Shown: piece by piece, positions 1 to 8,429 of the stretch
Layout of the letters: each line of letters opens with the position of its first letter
How positions within the stretch are numbered: position 1 is the stretch's first letter
Source: Roseateles aquatilis
GTDB lineage: Bacteria; Pseudomonadota; Gammaproteobacteria; Burkholderiales; Burkholderiaceae_C
Assembly: GCF_002205645.1 (NCBI RefSeq)
Contig: NZ_NIOF01000016.1
Location: forward strand, 1 to 64,000
Direction of reading: 5' to 3'
Length of the DNA stretch: 64,000 nucleotides
The notes under the pieces: model-generated
Seen by the model: only the letters and a program-made list of their open reading frames with translations
Told to the model about the DNA's origin: nothing
Database searches by the model: none
Program-made: the position numbers and the translations under genes

Positions 1-44
1 GCCTCGATCTTGAATTCTTCTGGGTAGGGTTGCTTGCTTTGCAT
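1..44 (-). CDS. IS3-family transposase OrfA, N-terminal fragment
   Basis: Fourteen codons of a minus-strand reading frame are visible, starting at the ATG complementary to 42-44 and reading MQSKQPYPEEFKIE. The YPEEFKIEAV-type opening is the usual start of IS3-family OrfA proteins, which carry an N-terminal helix-turn-helix (HTH_Tnp_1) that binds the insertion-sequence ends. The rest of the gene lies beyond the left window edge, so it cannot be judged whether the element is intact. Identification rests on this short match plus the adjacent terminal-repeat-like sequence. Confidence 0.65.
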   Translation of the reverse strand, partial: MQSKQPYPEEFKIE

Positions 45-106
45 GGCACCTCCGATTGGGCCTCAGTTTGAGGCTCGAAGGTGTCTACTGGACCCGGGTC
101 GATTCA
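1..106 (-). mobile_element. Left end of an IS3-family insertion sequence, cut by the window edge
   Basis: Read on the minus strand, the element would begin at 106 with TGAATCGACCCGGGTCCAGT and run into the start of a transposase subunit gene at 44. Both the TG-starting terminal repeat followed by a short leader and the OrfA start are typical of IS3-family elements. Only about 106 bases lie in the window, so the right inverted repeat, the target duplication and OrfB cannot be seen. The boundary at 106 is an estimate from the repeat-like sequence. Confidence 0.6.
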
Positions 107-115
107 TGCCATGAC

Positions 116-370
116 CTAGGCCAACTCTCTCACCTTCATGGCAATGGCAGTTACCAACTCGGTATTGCCCCTCAGCACGAGGCCCATGAAAGTCTCTTCT
201 GTGGCAGCAACTGTCCCGCTCGGGAAACGGAGCTCAAAGACTTCCATCTCCTGGGAACCTGCCACGGACCAACTACTCGCTCCGACTGTGCCACCAAGCT
301 TCCGGACAGCGTCAACCAATAGACGGCGGAGGTTGGCGTCGAATTCAGCACCTAGGGTGAGTTCCAACAT
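116..370 (-). CDS. Small hypothetical protein next to the insertion-sequence end
   Basis: The frame gives 84 residues from an internal ATG at 370, chosen because the protein-like part begins MLELTLGAEFDANL. An upstream ATG at 448 would add 26 residues of unlikely basic sequence. The protein has a predicted amphipathic first half and the hydrophobic strand FMGLVLRG near the C-terminus. No family was recognised. Its stop codon lies only about 10 bases from the insertion-sequence end, so the C-terminus may have been altered by the insertion. It is a real gene with moderate probability only. Confidence 0.4.
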   Translation of the reverse strand: MLELTLGAEFDANLRRLLVDAVRKLGGTVGASSWSVAGSQEMEVFELRFPSGTVAATEETFMGLVLRGNTELVTAIAMKVRELA

Positions 371-501
371 GAGACTTGGGCGTTGGCGGGTTGACGCATT
401 CTGACCTACCAGGGTCCGCTTCCGCTGCAACACAGCCATCCAAGCCACCCGACTCCTTCACAATCAAGGCGCCCCCGCATATTCGATTCCCACCTTTGAT
501 C

Positions 502-984
502 ATGGATAAATTCTTGCTGCAGCAGCAGGTGCTGGACCGGCTCGCCGAAGACCTGCTGCAAACTGAACGAGCAGCACGCGCGGCGCATGAAACGGCGACT
601 CACGAAGAATGCATCGCCGAGAACAAGTACGACACCTTGGGTCTCGAAGCCGCCTACCTGGCTACCGGCCAAGCTCGTCGCGCAGAAGCCATCCGTCAGG
701 CGATGGCCGATTGGCGCCAATTCCGCCCGCTTTCTTACGATGCCAGGGTGGGCATAAAGCTCGGCGCGCTGGTCTGCCTGGTCGATTCCGACGACAAGCA
801 GCAACAGCTTTTTCTCGGCCCGGATGGGGGCAGCATGAAGTTGGCGAGCGGCGCTCAGTTCATTCAGGTCATCAGCAGTGAAGCCCCGTTGGGCAGGGCC
901 GTGCTGGGGAAATTCGAAGGTGATCAGGTGTCGATACAGGTCGCTTCGATCCGACAGCAATTCGAGGTGCTGTGGGTTCATTGA
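502..984 (+). CDS. GreA/GreB-family transcription elongation factor-like protein
   Basis: This 160-aa protein has the layout of Gre factors: an N-terminal helical hairpin (about residues 1-75, with an ENKYDTLGLEA segment at the tip region) followed by a C-terminal FKBP-like domain ending in LGRAVLGKFEGDQVSI. Gre proteins insert the coiled coil into the RNA polymerase secondary channel and stimulate transcript cleavage; acidic tip residues are needed for this, and which residues play that part here is not certain. The ATG at 502 was chosen because homologues start close to MDKFLLQQQVL; an upstream ATG at 376 would add 42 residues unlike the family. The GST gene follows 31 bases downstream. Confidence 0.7.
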   Translation: MDKFLLQQQVLDRLAEDLLQTERAARAAHETATHEECIAENKYDTLGLEAAYLATGQARRAEAIRQAMADWRQFRPLSYDARVGIKLGALVCLVDSDDKQQQLFLGPDGGSMKLASGAQFIQVISSEAPLGRAVLGKFEGDQVSIQVASIRQQFEVLWVH

Positions 985-1015
985 GCCGCCTGCAGTCACT
1001 GCAAAGACCTTAGCC

Positions 1016-1720
1016 ATGCAAGCATCGACACCGAAACCGACACCGCACACCCCACTCTCCCCCGCAATTCCACAGTTGCCGCGGCTCTACACCTTTCGCC
1101 GCTGCCCCTACGCCATGCGTGCACGGATGGCGCTACTGCAAGCCGGGCGAGTCTTCGAAGCGGTGGAGGTCAGCTTGCGCGACAAGCCAGCAAGCTTGCT
1201 GGCCTTGTCTCCCAAGGCGACGGTGCCGGTACTGCAGTTGCCCGATGGCAGCGTGATCGAGGAGAGTTGGGACATCATGCGCTGGGCACTGGCGGTACCC
1301 GATACGCAGGGCTGGTGGGCGCGGGCGCAGTCTCCTGAGAACCTCGACCTGGTCCAGCGAAATGACGGTAACTTCAAACATCACCTGGACCGCTGGAAGT
1401 ACCCCCAGCGCTACGCGAATGAGACCCTCGCCCCAGACGAACACCGCGACAGGGCGCTGGATGTGCTTCTGCGGCCGCTGGAGGCACGGCTTCGCAACGC
1501 GCCCTTGCTGGGCGGCGCCACCCCTTGCGCCACGGATCTGGCTGTCGTGCCCTTCGTCCGCCAGTTCGCCTCGGTGGAGCGGGAATGGTTTGCAACGCTG
1601 GACCTGCCGTCGGTACGGTCATGGCTGAACGGCTGGCTCGTCAACCCACTATTCGCTGCTTGCATGTACAAGTTGCCCGCTAGCGCTGCTGTGAAGCCAC
1701 CTTCAATCCCAATGAAATGA
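1016..1720 (+). CDS. Glutathione S-transferase family protein
   Basis: The 234-aa product has an N-terminal thioredoxin-fold domain with a CPYA motif at residues 30-33 and the glutathione-contacting segment TVPVLQLPDGSVIEES, followed by an all-helical C-terminal domain. The CPYx motif suggests the glutaredoxin-like (GrxB/omega/beta-like) end of the GST superfamily, which uses cysteine in thiol transfer or deglutathionylation. The natural substrate cannot be inferred. The ATG at 1016 was taken because the frame upstream lies inside the preceding gene. Its 3' end overlaps the convergent LysE-family gene by 41 bases. Confidence 0.85.
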   Translation: MQASTPKPTPHTPLSPAIPQLPRLYTFRRCPYAMRARMALLQAGRVFEAVEVSLRDKPASLLALSPKATVPVLQLPDGSVIEESWDIMRWALAVPDTQGWWARAQSPENLDLVQRNDGNFKHHLDRWKYPQRYANETLAPDEHRDRALDVLLRPLEARLRNAPLLGGATPCATDLAVVPFVRQFASVEREWFATLDLPSVRSWLNGWLVNPLFAACMYKLPASAAVKPPSIPMK

Positions 1721-2306
1721 AGATCACGCCGATCACCTTCCCTTGCCACCGACTGAACCTGCTCAGGCTCTTGAGCATCCGTCCAAGTGGCTTGACCGAT
1801 AGAGCCAACAGAGTGGTGTAGACGGAGCTAAGGATGACGAAGATCAGCCCCAACACCATGAACTGCACGAGGCTCGATCCTTTCTCGGGATGTACGAATT
1901 GGGGGAGGAAGGCGAGAAAGAACAGCGCGGTCTTCGGGTTCAGAACTTCGGCCGGAATGGCCTCCAGGAATGCGCGACCAGGTGCGACGGACGTCGTCTT
2001 GGGGAGCGAAGGATCTGTGGGTTTCTCCATGAACGCTCGCACGCCGAGGTAGATCAGGTACGCCGCACCCACGTACTTCACCACGCTGAACGCGAATGCC
2101 GATGTCATGAGGAGCGCAGACAAGCCAACCGCGGCGAAAACGGTGTGAATGAAGTCGCCGGCGGCAACGCCAAGTCCGGTCGCGATTCCGGCCTGCCGTC
2201 CACCTTCTACGGTTCTGCTGAAAACAAGCAGAACGGCGGGGCCTGGTATCAGGAAAAGGCCGAGCACGATGGCGACATATCCGGCAAGCTCGTAGAGATC
2301 AAACAT
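1680..2306 (-). CDS. LysE/RhtB-family amino-acid exporter
   Basis: The 208-aa membrane protein begins MFDLYELAGYVAIVLGLFLIPGP, the hallmark first helix with a P-G-P signature of the LysE/RhtB superfamily, and has about six hydrophobic segments. Members export amino acids or related small molecules by proton antiport. The specific substrate is not predictable. The start at 2306 is preceded by AGGAG eight bases upstream, which decides against the longer frame from 2369. It converges with the GST gene and overlaps its end by 41 bases. Confidence 0.88.
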   Translation of the reverse strand: MFDLYELAGYVAIVLGLFLIPGPAVLLVFSRTVEGGRQAGIATGLGVAAGDFIHTVFAAVGLSALLMTSAFAFSVVKYVGAAYLIYLGVRAFMEKPTDPSLPKTTSVAPGRAFLEAIPAEVLNPKTALFFLAFLPQFVHPEKGSSLVQFMVLGLIFVILSSVYTTLLALSVKPLGRMLKSLSRFSRWQGKVIGVIFISLGLKVASQQR

Positions 2307-2559
2307 CTCGACTCCTGGTCGAAGGGATGACGAACATTCTGCATGACTGGGCCTTTTCCCTTCCGCCACATAGCGGCCACAGGCTCAGGTCCAGGAACGG
2401 AGCCCGCCTTCCGTTTTCAAGCAGCTCAAGTCGGCCCGAACGAGTCAGCTCGGCCTAGTCTTCATACTTGCTGCACGGAAAGAGCCTCATGCGACATTCG
2501 CGAAAGCGGTCATCGCGATGTGCTCCAGGAGGTCTCGGATTCGCGACCAATCGACGCCC

Positions 2560-3072
2560 CTACGGCGAGGCGCGGAGCAACTGCAGCTCGGTCAGCCGTT
2601 CCACGCCTCGATGGACGGCGCCGGTCTTGTACTTGAAGTCCCCGGACCGGGACGTCCATCGCAACCGTGAGCCGTCTCGCAGATGGAAGGTGAATCGGTG
2701 GCGTCGGGACATGAACGCCCATCGCAGTCCATAACCGACCGCCAGGGACAGGAGGCCGATCTGAATCGTGGTCCTCGGCTCCAGATCGTTCCAGTAGTGG
2801 ATCAGGTAGTAGAGGATGCCGGCCAGCAGGAGCAGCGTCGCGATCCCCATGGCGATTTTCAGGGGTGCCAACCTGGCGTCGTACCGCGCATGCGAGACCC
2901 GGTCCCAAGGCACGACCTCGATCTTGTAAGGCGTCTTGATCGAGAGATTCCTTCGCACCACCATCAGGCCCTTCGATCCGAGGCTCGCCACTTGGCCAAT
3001 GTGATAAGCGTAGTCGTCGGGCGACGTGAACATCGCGAACGTCTCATCCCTCTCTGGCTGATTCCCATCCAT
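2560..3072 (-). CDS. Hypothetical membrane protein with two transmembrane segments
   Basis: The 170-aa frame has a soluble N-terminal part, two adjacent hydrophobic stretches (about residues 72-93, rich in L/I with YYLIHYW, and about 104-122) and a C-terminal strand-rich tail with FTFHLRDGSRLRW. This resembles small bacterial membrane proteins with a cytoplasmic PH-like region on either side of a hairpin. No named family was recognised. A start at 3033 (MFTSPDDYAYHIG) is also possible and begins at the better-looking protein sequence. No partner gene is close. Confidence 0.55.
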   Translation of the reverse strand: MDGNQPERDETFAMFTSPDDYAYHIGQVASLGSKGLMVVRRNLSIKTPYKIEVVPWDRVSHARYDARLAPLKIAMGIATLLLLAGILYYLIHYWNDLEPRTTIQIGLLSLAVGYGLRWAFMSRRHRFTFHLRDGSRLRWTSRSGDFKYKTGAVHRGVERLTELQLLRASP

Positions 3073-3375
3073 CCCTGTTGCCCATTCTTCGATCTGGTGA
3101 TTCTTCCAACGTCAATCGCGAGGAACTCATTTGCGGCCCTCTTCGCGCAAGGACGCAAGCTTGCAACTGTGTCGCCACACCGTCTTCCGCGGGCCCTACT
3201 TCGCTGGACGTCTCCGGCCAGCGATCAAGTCCACAGAAGATGCAGGACGCGACTACGCGCATTTGCAGGTTGCGAGTTCCGCTTCAGGAAGGTGACCTAG
3301 GAGAAAGGCGACCCAAAGAGGGGCAAGCTAAAGGGGGTGGAGAGGCCCTGTTCACAAGCGACCAGCAGCGAGCGA
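3073..3375. other. Intergenic stretch without a recognisable gene
   Basis: About 300 bases lie between two minus-strand unknown genes. Short open frames exist on the plus strand (for example 3078-3506) but their translations look like out-of-frame GC-rich sequence. No tRNA, repeat or clear terminator was seen. Confidence 0.4.
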
Positions 3376-3864
3376 TCAATCCAGGCTCTTGCACTGGCAG
3401 GTCGCCTCAGGAGGAGTGTTCAGCTGGTGCAGCACCTGGAGCGCGAGGGCACCCTTTCCCCACCCTGTGCCTCGGTTGTGCCGCGACAGGTTCTGCTTGC
3501 CGGTGACGTCCTTCCACTCTGCAATCCCTTCGACGTGGGCGTGCGAAGGATCCGTCTCAATCTCGAACTCGATGAAGATCTCGTCAGCCGTCAAGAGGAG
3601 TCCGAATAGACGCGACGTTCCAGGGAAGTCGATGTCCAGATCGACAATGATCGCGCGTCTGCAATCGACGCCTCGCCCTTCAGCCACATCAAGTAGGGCT
3701 CCGGGCCAGCGTGTCGCGCGCCAGTAGACCGCCTCGGCCCGAATCGAGGCTTCAACTGAAGCATTCTGCTGCTGGACATTTCTCTGCCTCAAGAAGTTGG
3801 GCTCCTGCTCAACGGCCCTGCGCCAGGAACGCCATCCGAGCCCCCCGGTGTCCGGGTCGATCAA
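3376..3864 (-). CDS. Hypothetical protein, possible TTG start
   Basis: The 162-aa frame looks coding, with conserved-looking blocks such as RAIIVDLDIDFPG, IFIEFEIETDPSHAHVE and HNRGTGWGKGALALQVL. No family was recognised. There is no ATG or GTG at a sensible place: the first usable start is TTG at 3864, and the same frame is open up to the stop codon of the YjfB-like gene at 3901. This may therefore be a truncated gene whose true N-terminus is lost. The strand-rich acidic character is reminiscent of immunity-type proteins, but that is only an impression. Confidence 0.5.
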   Translation of the reverse strand: MIDPDTGGLGWRSWRRAVEQEPNFLRQRNVQQQNASVEASIRAEAVYWRATRWPGALLDVAEGRGVDCRRAIIVDLDIDFPGTSRLFGLLLTADEIFIEFEIETDPSHAHVEGIAEWKDVTGKQNLSRHNRGTGWGKGALALQVLHQLNTPPEATCQCKSLD

Positions 3865-3900
3865 TTCCCGCGACTCGCCGCGAATGCCGAAGCACCCGCG

Positions 3901-4116
3901 TCAGGCGTAGGTGTTGATGTTCCGCCCGAGACTGCCTTCAGTGGCCAGGGCGGGCGGCTGCGGCAAGGCCGCGAGCAGCGCGATCGCGCCGGCTTCCTGG
4001 ACGTCCATGGCCTTGCGGAGCACCAGCAAGCTGGCGGCATTGCCGACCGTGCCAGGCGCTCCGTTGGAGGCACTGCTGACCGCCGAGGCGACGCTGGGTG
4101 AGTTGGTGATGTCCAT
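3901..4116 (-). CDS. YjfB-family putative motility protein
   Basis: The 71-aa product, MDITNSPSVASAVSS to the C-terminal LGRNINTYA, matches the pattern of the small YjfB/putative motility family: an N-terminal MDI..., a central LLVLRKAMDVQEAGA helix, a LLAALPQPP helix and an ending of G..(V/I)NT(F/Y)A. The family is often linked to flagellar regulons, but its biochemical role is unknown. No flagellar gene is in this window, so this copy is isolated. Starting at 4116 gives the usual family N-terminus; an ATG at 4125 would add three residues. Confidence 0.75.
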   Translation of the reverse strand: MDITNSPSVASAVSSASNGAPGTVGNAASLLVLRKAMDVQEAGAIALLAALPQPPALATEGSLGRNINTYA

Positions 4117-4218
4117 CTTCGCCATATCGGCGTCTACGGCGCCGGCTTGAGGCCCGGCTTCGAAAATCGTGGGCGGGCGCAGGCCACGCACCTGGCGCAG
4201 TCGCGTGTCGGCGCGGCG

Positions 4219-6348
4219 CTACTCCTCGTCGACCCCGATCACCTGCTCCGCCGCCCGCAGGTACGCCAGCGCCGCCTCTGGGTTGCGCGAGCCACGCGCC
4301 ACCTCCTCCAGCGAGCCCGCACGGCGCAGCGCCTTGTTGAGCTCCGGGACCTCGTCGCCCAGCGCGCGGGCGGCCTCGAGCGCCAGCATCAGATCGAGCA
4401 GCCCACCGCGCTTCGGGCGCGAGACGTCGGGACACAGCCACCGCATCAGCGCCGGCTGCGTGCGTAGCGCGTCGGCCAGCGCGAGGGCCTCGCGATCGCG
4501 CAGCGGAGCGAGGTGGCCTGTGCCGTGCAAGAGCATCGGCGCCATCGCGCGCAGGAAGCGCGACGGCAGATTGGCGTAGAGGTCGCGCAGCAGCGTCGCG
4601 GCCTCGTGCAGTTGAAGGCGGATCGCCGCGCGCGCCACCGGGAGCATCGTCGGATCCTTCTCGACCTCATAGCGCCACACGCAAGCGGCGGCGAGGTAAA
4701 GCGCGGCGAGCGCATCGCCCAGGCGTGCCGACAGCAACTCCATGCGCTTGAGCTTGCCGCCGAGCAGACCCATCGCGAGGTCGGCGGTGAGCGCATAGCG
4801 GGCCGACAGCGAGGTGAGGAGCCGAGCCTCGGCGCGCAGGTCGGCCGGCGGGTGCCCGCGCACCGGCGCATGCGCCAGACTGCGCCAGAGGTTGCGCATC
4901 ACATGACCGACGTGGCCGACGAGCGCGCGGCCGAGTCGCTCGGGGTCCTGCGCCTGCACCGCCCCCATTTCCTCCAGCACGAAGGGGTGGCAGCGCGTCG
5001 CGCCCTGGCCGAAGATGATCAGTGCCCGCGACAGCAGGTTGGCGCCTTCCACCGTGATGGCGATCGGCGCATGGCGGTACGCCACGCCCAACAGGTTGCG
5101 CGGCCCGGCGATGATGCCCTTCCCTCCCAGCACGTCCATGCCGTCGTTGACCGCGCGGCGGCCCGCCTCGGTGAGCTGCACCTTGAGGATGGCGCTGGCG
5201 ACGCTGGGACGCTCGCCGGCGTCCAGCGCCGCGGCGGTGTAGCGCCGGGCGGCGTCGGTGGCGTAGAGCCGCGCGGCCATCTGCGCGGTGATGCCCGCGA
5301 TGGCGTGGAAGCGTCCGATGGGCAGGCCGAACTGCTCGCGCACCTGGCCATAGCCGTTGACCACGAACAGCGCCGTCTGCTGCATCGCAGCGCCCATCGC
5401 CGGCAGCGAAATCGCGCGGCCGGCGGCCAGGCACTCCATCAGCATGCGCCAGCCCTGACCGACCCGCTCCTCGCCGCCGATCACCCAGTCCATGGGCACG
5501 AAGACGTCGTCCCCGCGGATCGGGCCGTTCATGAAGGCAGAGTCCATCGGACGGTGGCGGTGCCCGATCTCCATGCCGGGCGTGGGCACGGGCAGCAGCG
5601 CGCAGGTGATGCCCAGCTCCTGCTGGCCGGCGGGCCGCGACGGATCCACCGCCTGGAAGGCCAGGCCCACCACGCTCGCCACCGGCGCGAGCGTGATGTA
5701 GCGCTTGTCGAAACGCACGCTGAATCCACGCACCCTGCGGCCGTCGATGTCGCGCTCGGTGAGCACGCCGCGGTCGGGGATGGCAGCGGCATCCGAGCCG
5801 GCATGCGGCGAGGTGAGACCGAAGCACGGCAACTCGCGGCCGTCGGCCAGGCGCGGCAGGTAGTGTTGCTGCTGGGCCGGCGTGCCGTAGCGCAGCAGCA
5901 GTTCGGCCGGGCCCAGCGAGTTGGGCACCATCACCGTCACCGCGCAGGCGGTGTTGACGGTGGCGATGCGGGTCACCACCTCGGCATGCGCGTAATGGCC
6001 GAAGCCCAGGCCGCCATGTTCCTTGGGGATGATCATTCCGAAGAAGCGCTGCTCGCGCAGGTAGCGCCACACCTCCGGCGGCAGGTCGCCGGCCTTGTCG
6101 ATGGCGTGGTCGTCGAGCATGCCGATGAGCGTGTTCACCTCGTGGTCGAGGAAATGGCGCTCCTCGTCGGTGAGGCGATTGGGCCCCCGTGCGATCAACG
6201 CGTCGAAGTCGGGCTGGCCGGCGAAAAGCTGCCCCTCGAAGCCCACCGTGCCGGCTTCGAGCGCCGCCCGTTCGGTGTCGCCCATCGCGGGCAAGGCCTT
6301 GGAAAAGGGCGTCATCGCCAGACGCCCGATGAGTCGGTGAAGTCCCAT
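4219..6348 (-). CDS. fadE: Acyl-CoA dehydrogenase, FadE type
   Basis: The 709-aa protein closely follows the FadE pattern: KALPAMGDTERAALEAGT at the N-terminus, then the dehydrogenase core with FFGMIIPKEHGGLGF, MVPNSLGPAELL, CFGLTSPHAGSDA, KRYITLAP and AITVEGANLL...IFGQGATRCHPF, and a C-terminal helical region corresponding to DUF1974. FadE performs the first oxidation of fatty acyl-CoA beta-oxidation using FAD. Compared with the 814-aa E. coli enzyme it lacks the roughly 100-residue N-terminal membrane region and part of the C-terminal tail, so it is probably soluble or peripheral. No other beta-oxidation gene is adjacent. Confidence 0.9.
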   Translation of the reverse strand: MGLHRLIGRLAMTPFSKALPAMGDTERAALEAGTVGFEGQLFAGQPDFDALIARGPNRLTDEERHFLDHEVNTLIGMLDDHAIDKAGDLPPEVWRYLREQRFFGMIIPKEHGGLGFGHYAHAEVVTRIATVNTACAVTVMVPNSLGPAELLLRYGTPAQQQHYLPRLADGRELPCFGLTSPHAGSDAAAIPDRGVLTERDIDGRRVRGFSVRFDKRYITLAPVASVVGLAFQAVDPSRPAGQQELGITCALLPVPTPGMEIGHRHRPMDSAFMNGPIRGDDVFVPMDWVIGGEERVGQGWRMLMECLAAGRAISLPAMGAAMQQTALFVVNGYGQVREQFGLPIGRFHAIAGITAQMAARLYATDAARRYTAAALDAGERPSVASAILKVQLTEAGRRAVNDGMDVLGGKGIIAGPRNLLGVAYRHAPIAITVEGANLLSRALIIFGQGATRCHPFVLEEMGAVQAQDPERLGRALVGHVGHVMRNLWRSLAHAPVRGHPPADLRAEARLLTSLSARYALTADLAMGLLGGKLKRMELLSARLGDALAALYLAAACVWRYEVEKDPTMLPVARAAIRLQLHEAATLLRDLYANLPSRFLRAMAPMLLHGTGHLAPLRDREALALADALRTQPALMRWLCPDVSRPKRGGLLDLMLALEAARALGDEVPELNKALRRAGSLEEVARGSRNPEAALAYLRAAEQVIGVDEE

Positions 6349-6617
6349 GCGACTAGCCTAGGTCCGCGCGCCCGGCGACGACGTCAGCCCGGAGCGCAGG
6401 CGCGCGTAGGACGCGAGGCAGCGATGGACCTGCCCGGCGGCCCGGACGCCGGCCGTTCCCAGGTTGAGGCGCCCACACCGCCACGGCCTCCCGGCAGACG
6501 CGCCATGCGGCGGCCGGGGCCGCTTGCCCGCCGGACCGCATGTGCTTATGCGCGCTTGTGCTTGGCGCCCAAGGCACACCGCGTGCCATCCTCGCCGCAT
6601 CCAAGGAGAACCGCCCC

Positions 6618-7208
6618 ATGTCCGAGCGAGAAGCCCATCACCCGATCGATCCGCAGTTCCTGACCCGCTGGTCGCCACGCGCCTTCACCGGCGAGCCGCT
6701 GGACAGCCCCACCTTGCACAGCTTCCTGGAGGCGGCGCGCTGGGCGCCGTCGGGCTACAACGCGCAGCCGTGGCGCTTCGTGTATGCGCTGGCCGGCACG
6801 CCGGCATGGACACCGCTGTTCGAGACGCTCAGCAGCACCAACCAGAGCTGGGCGCATCGCGCGTCGGCGCTGGTGCTGGTGGTGTCTCAGCAGCGCTGGC
6901 TGCCGCCGGGCAAGTCCGTGCTGGAGCCGAATCACACGCATGCCTTCGACAGCGGCGCTGCCTGGGCCTTCCTGGCGCTGCAGGCGTCGATCGCGGGCTG
7001 GCACGCCCACAGCATCGGCGGCTTCGACCGCGAGCGCGCCCGCGCGGCGCTGGCCATCCCCGAGGACTACTCGCCGCAAGTGGTGATCGCGCTGGGCCGG
7101 CGTGGCGATCCGTCGGTGCTGCCCGACGCGCTGAAGGCGCGAGAGCAGCCGAACTCACGCCTGCCGCTGAGCGCCCTGGCGGCCGAGGGGAGCTTCCCCT
7201 TCGATTGA
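6618..7208 (+). CDS. Nitroreductase family protein
   Basis: The 196-aa product shows the nitroreductase fold: FLTRWSPRAFTGEPLD at the N-terminus, EAARWAPSGYNAQPWRFVYA for FMN binding, and a C-terminal YSPQVVIALGRRGDPS. Such enzymes reduce nitro compounds, quinones or flavins with NAD(P)H and bound FMN; the physiological substrate is unknown. The ATG at 6618 has a good AAGGAG ribosome site nine bases upstream, which rules out the longer frame from 6540. It is divergent from the fadE-like gene, with a 269-base shared upstream region. Confidence 0.88.
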   Translation: MSEREAHHPIDPQFLTRWSPRAFTGEPLDSPTLHSFLEAARWAPSGYNAQPWRFVYALAGTPAWTPLFETLSSTNQSWAHRASALVLVVSQQRWLPPGKSVLEPNHTHAFDSGAAWAFLALQASIAGWHAHSIGGFDRERARAALAIPEDYSPQVVIALGRRGDPSVLPDALKAREQPNSRLPLSALAAEGSFPFD

Positions 7209-7250
7209 GCGCCGCGCTGGCCGATCGGTGGATCGAAGCACGGCGACAGC

Positions 7251-7880
7251 TCAGCGTTCCGCCGGGCACTCCCGGCCACGCGCGCGCAGGTCCGCGCAGT
7301 ACGCGGCGCGCGACTCCCGACGATCCGCGCTGCGCGAGATCCGGTCCCCTTCCGAGGGGTCGGCGGCGCTGTGCATCGATTCCGCGCGACGGCGCGCATC
7401 CGCCCCGCCGCTCAGGCTGCTCTGCGCATCCTGCGCGTCACGGCTGATCTTCCAGTCGGCGGCGGTGTAACGGCCCTGCCCCTTCTGGCACTGCCGCGCG
7501 CGGCGGATCTCGTCCTGCATGAAGGACTTCGCCTCGCGGCTCAGGCTGATCGAGCTGGCGCGGGTCTCCATGCCGGCGATGTCGCGGTCCGTCGGGCAGA
7601 CGTTCTGGGATGCCGCGGGGCCGGCGCCGGCCTGCTGCATTCTTTCCATCTGCGACTGCGCCGCAGCGGCGGCGGCCTCGTCCTTCGACCGGGCGATGGC
7701 CGCCCGATCAGCGGACGCGTCGAGCGAGTTGGCCTGCAATGCGGCGGGATTCAGGGCCTCGCCCTTGGCTTCGCATTTGCGGTCCGAATACACCGTCTTT
7801 CCATTCACCTCGCACTTCCAGACTTGCGCCTGGACACCGGCGGCGGCGAGGAGAAGGCCGAGGGGGATCAAGAGTCGCAT
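7251..7880 (-). CDS. DUF4124 domain-containing exported protein
   Basis: The 209-aa precursor has a cleavable signal peptide ending near GVQA, followed by VWKCEVNGKTVYSDRKCEAKG, the short Cys-containing DUF4124 module common in Burkholderiales. Next come an alanine-rich coiled-coil-like stretch and a Cys-containing C-terminal half (CPTDRDIAGMETRASSI and RARQCQKGQGRYTAADW) that resembles other periplasmic proteins of this group. The function is unknown; it is probably periplasmic. It converges with the nitroreductase gene. Confidence 0.75.
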   Translation of the reverse strand: MRLLIPLGLLLAAAGVQAQVWKCEVNGKTVYSDRKCEAKGEALNPAALQANSLDASADRAAIARSKDEAAAAAAQSQMERMQQAGAGPAASQNVCPTDRDIAGMETRASSISLSREAKSFMQDEIRRARQCQKGQGRYTAADWKISRDAQDAQSSLSGGADARRRAESMHSAADPSEGDRISRSADRRESRAAYCADLRARGRECPAER

Positions 7881-8429
7881 TATTGTCTTTCCCTTTGAGA
7901 ACGCACGCGATGCAACGCGCCCGCGCCGAGCTGCGTTGACCCGCGCCGGGTCTGCGGAATTCCCAGGCCCGCGCAGGCGCCAGGCGCCCTTAGCCTATCA
8001 CCCGGCCTCAACGATCCCCATCGGTTGGCGCCAGCCCTTCACATTGACGGGTCTTCCAATACGGCCACGCCCAGCGCCCCATGCCCTGCCCCGCCACGCG
8101 GGCTCCTCGGCCGCGGATGGACGCTCGGTGTCGTCAATCGACCATTGACCATCAATGACAGGTCGTTCCACGAGGGGTGCTGCGTCCCCACCTCGACGTA
8201 CCAGTCCTTGAGCTGACGGGAACGATCGGCGGCGTCCCGCCGCCTCGCGCCAGTTGCCACTTCAGCCAGGATGTCGCGTCGCCGTCGCCGGCCCGTCACT
8301 TCGCTAGCACCGCGCCTGACGCGGCGCAAGACGGTCGAGCCGAGCCCCCAGCGCGGACCGAACGCACTGGGGATCCCGCACGATGCCCTCAACTGACGGC
8401 ATCTCCCACCGCCTAGAAAGGGGCTAGCA
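7881..8429. other. Divergent intergenic region with an inverted repeat
   Basis: About 550 bases between the DUF4124 gene and the DUF533 gene contain no convincing frame. A perfect inverted repeat CATTGA-CCA-TCAATG lies at 8143-8157 in a locally AT-richer patch and could be an operator, since this region must hold the promoters of both divergent genes. Confidence 0.4.

Noticed and set aside
4513-6663. A 716-codon plus-strand frame over the FadE-like gene
   Set aside because: The minus-strand product matches FadE along its whole length; this frame is its shadow.
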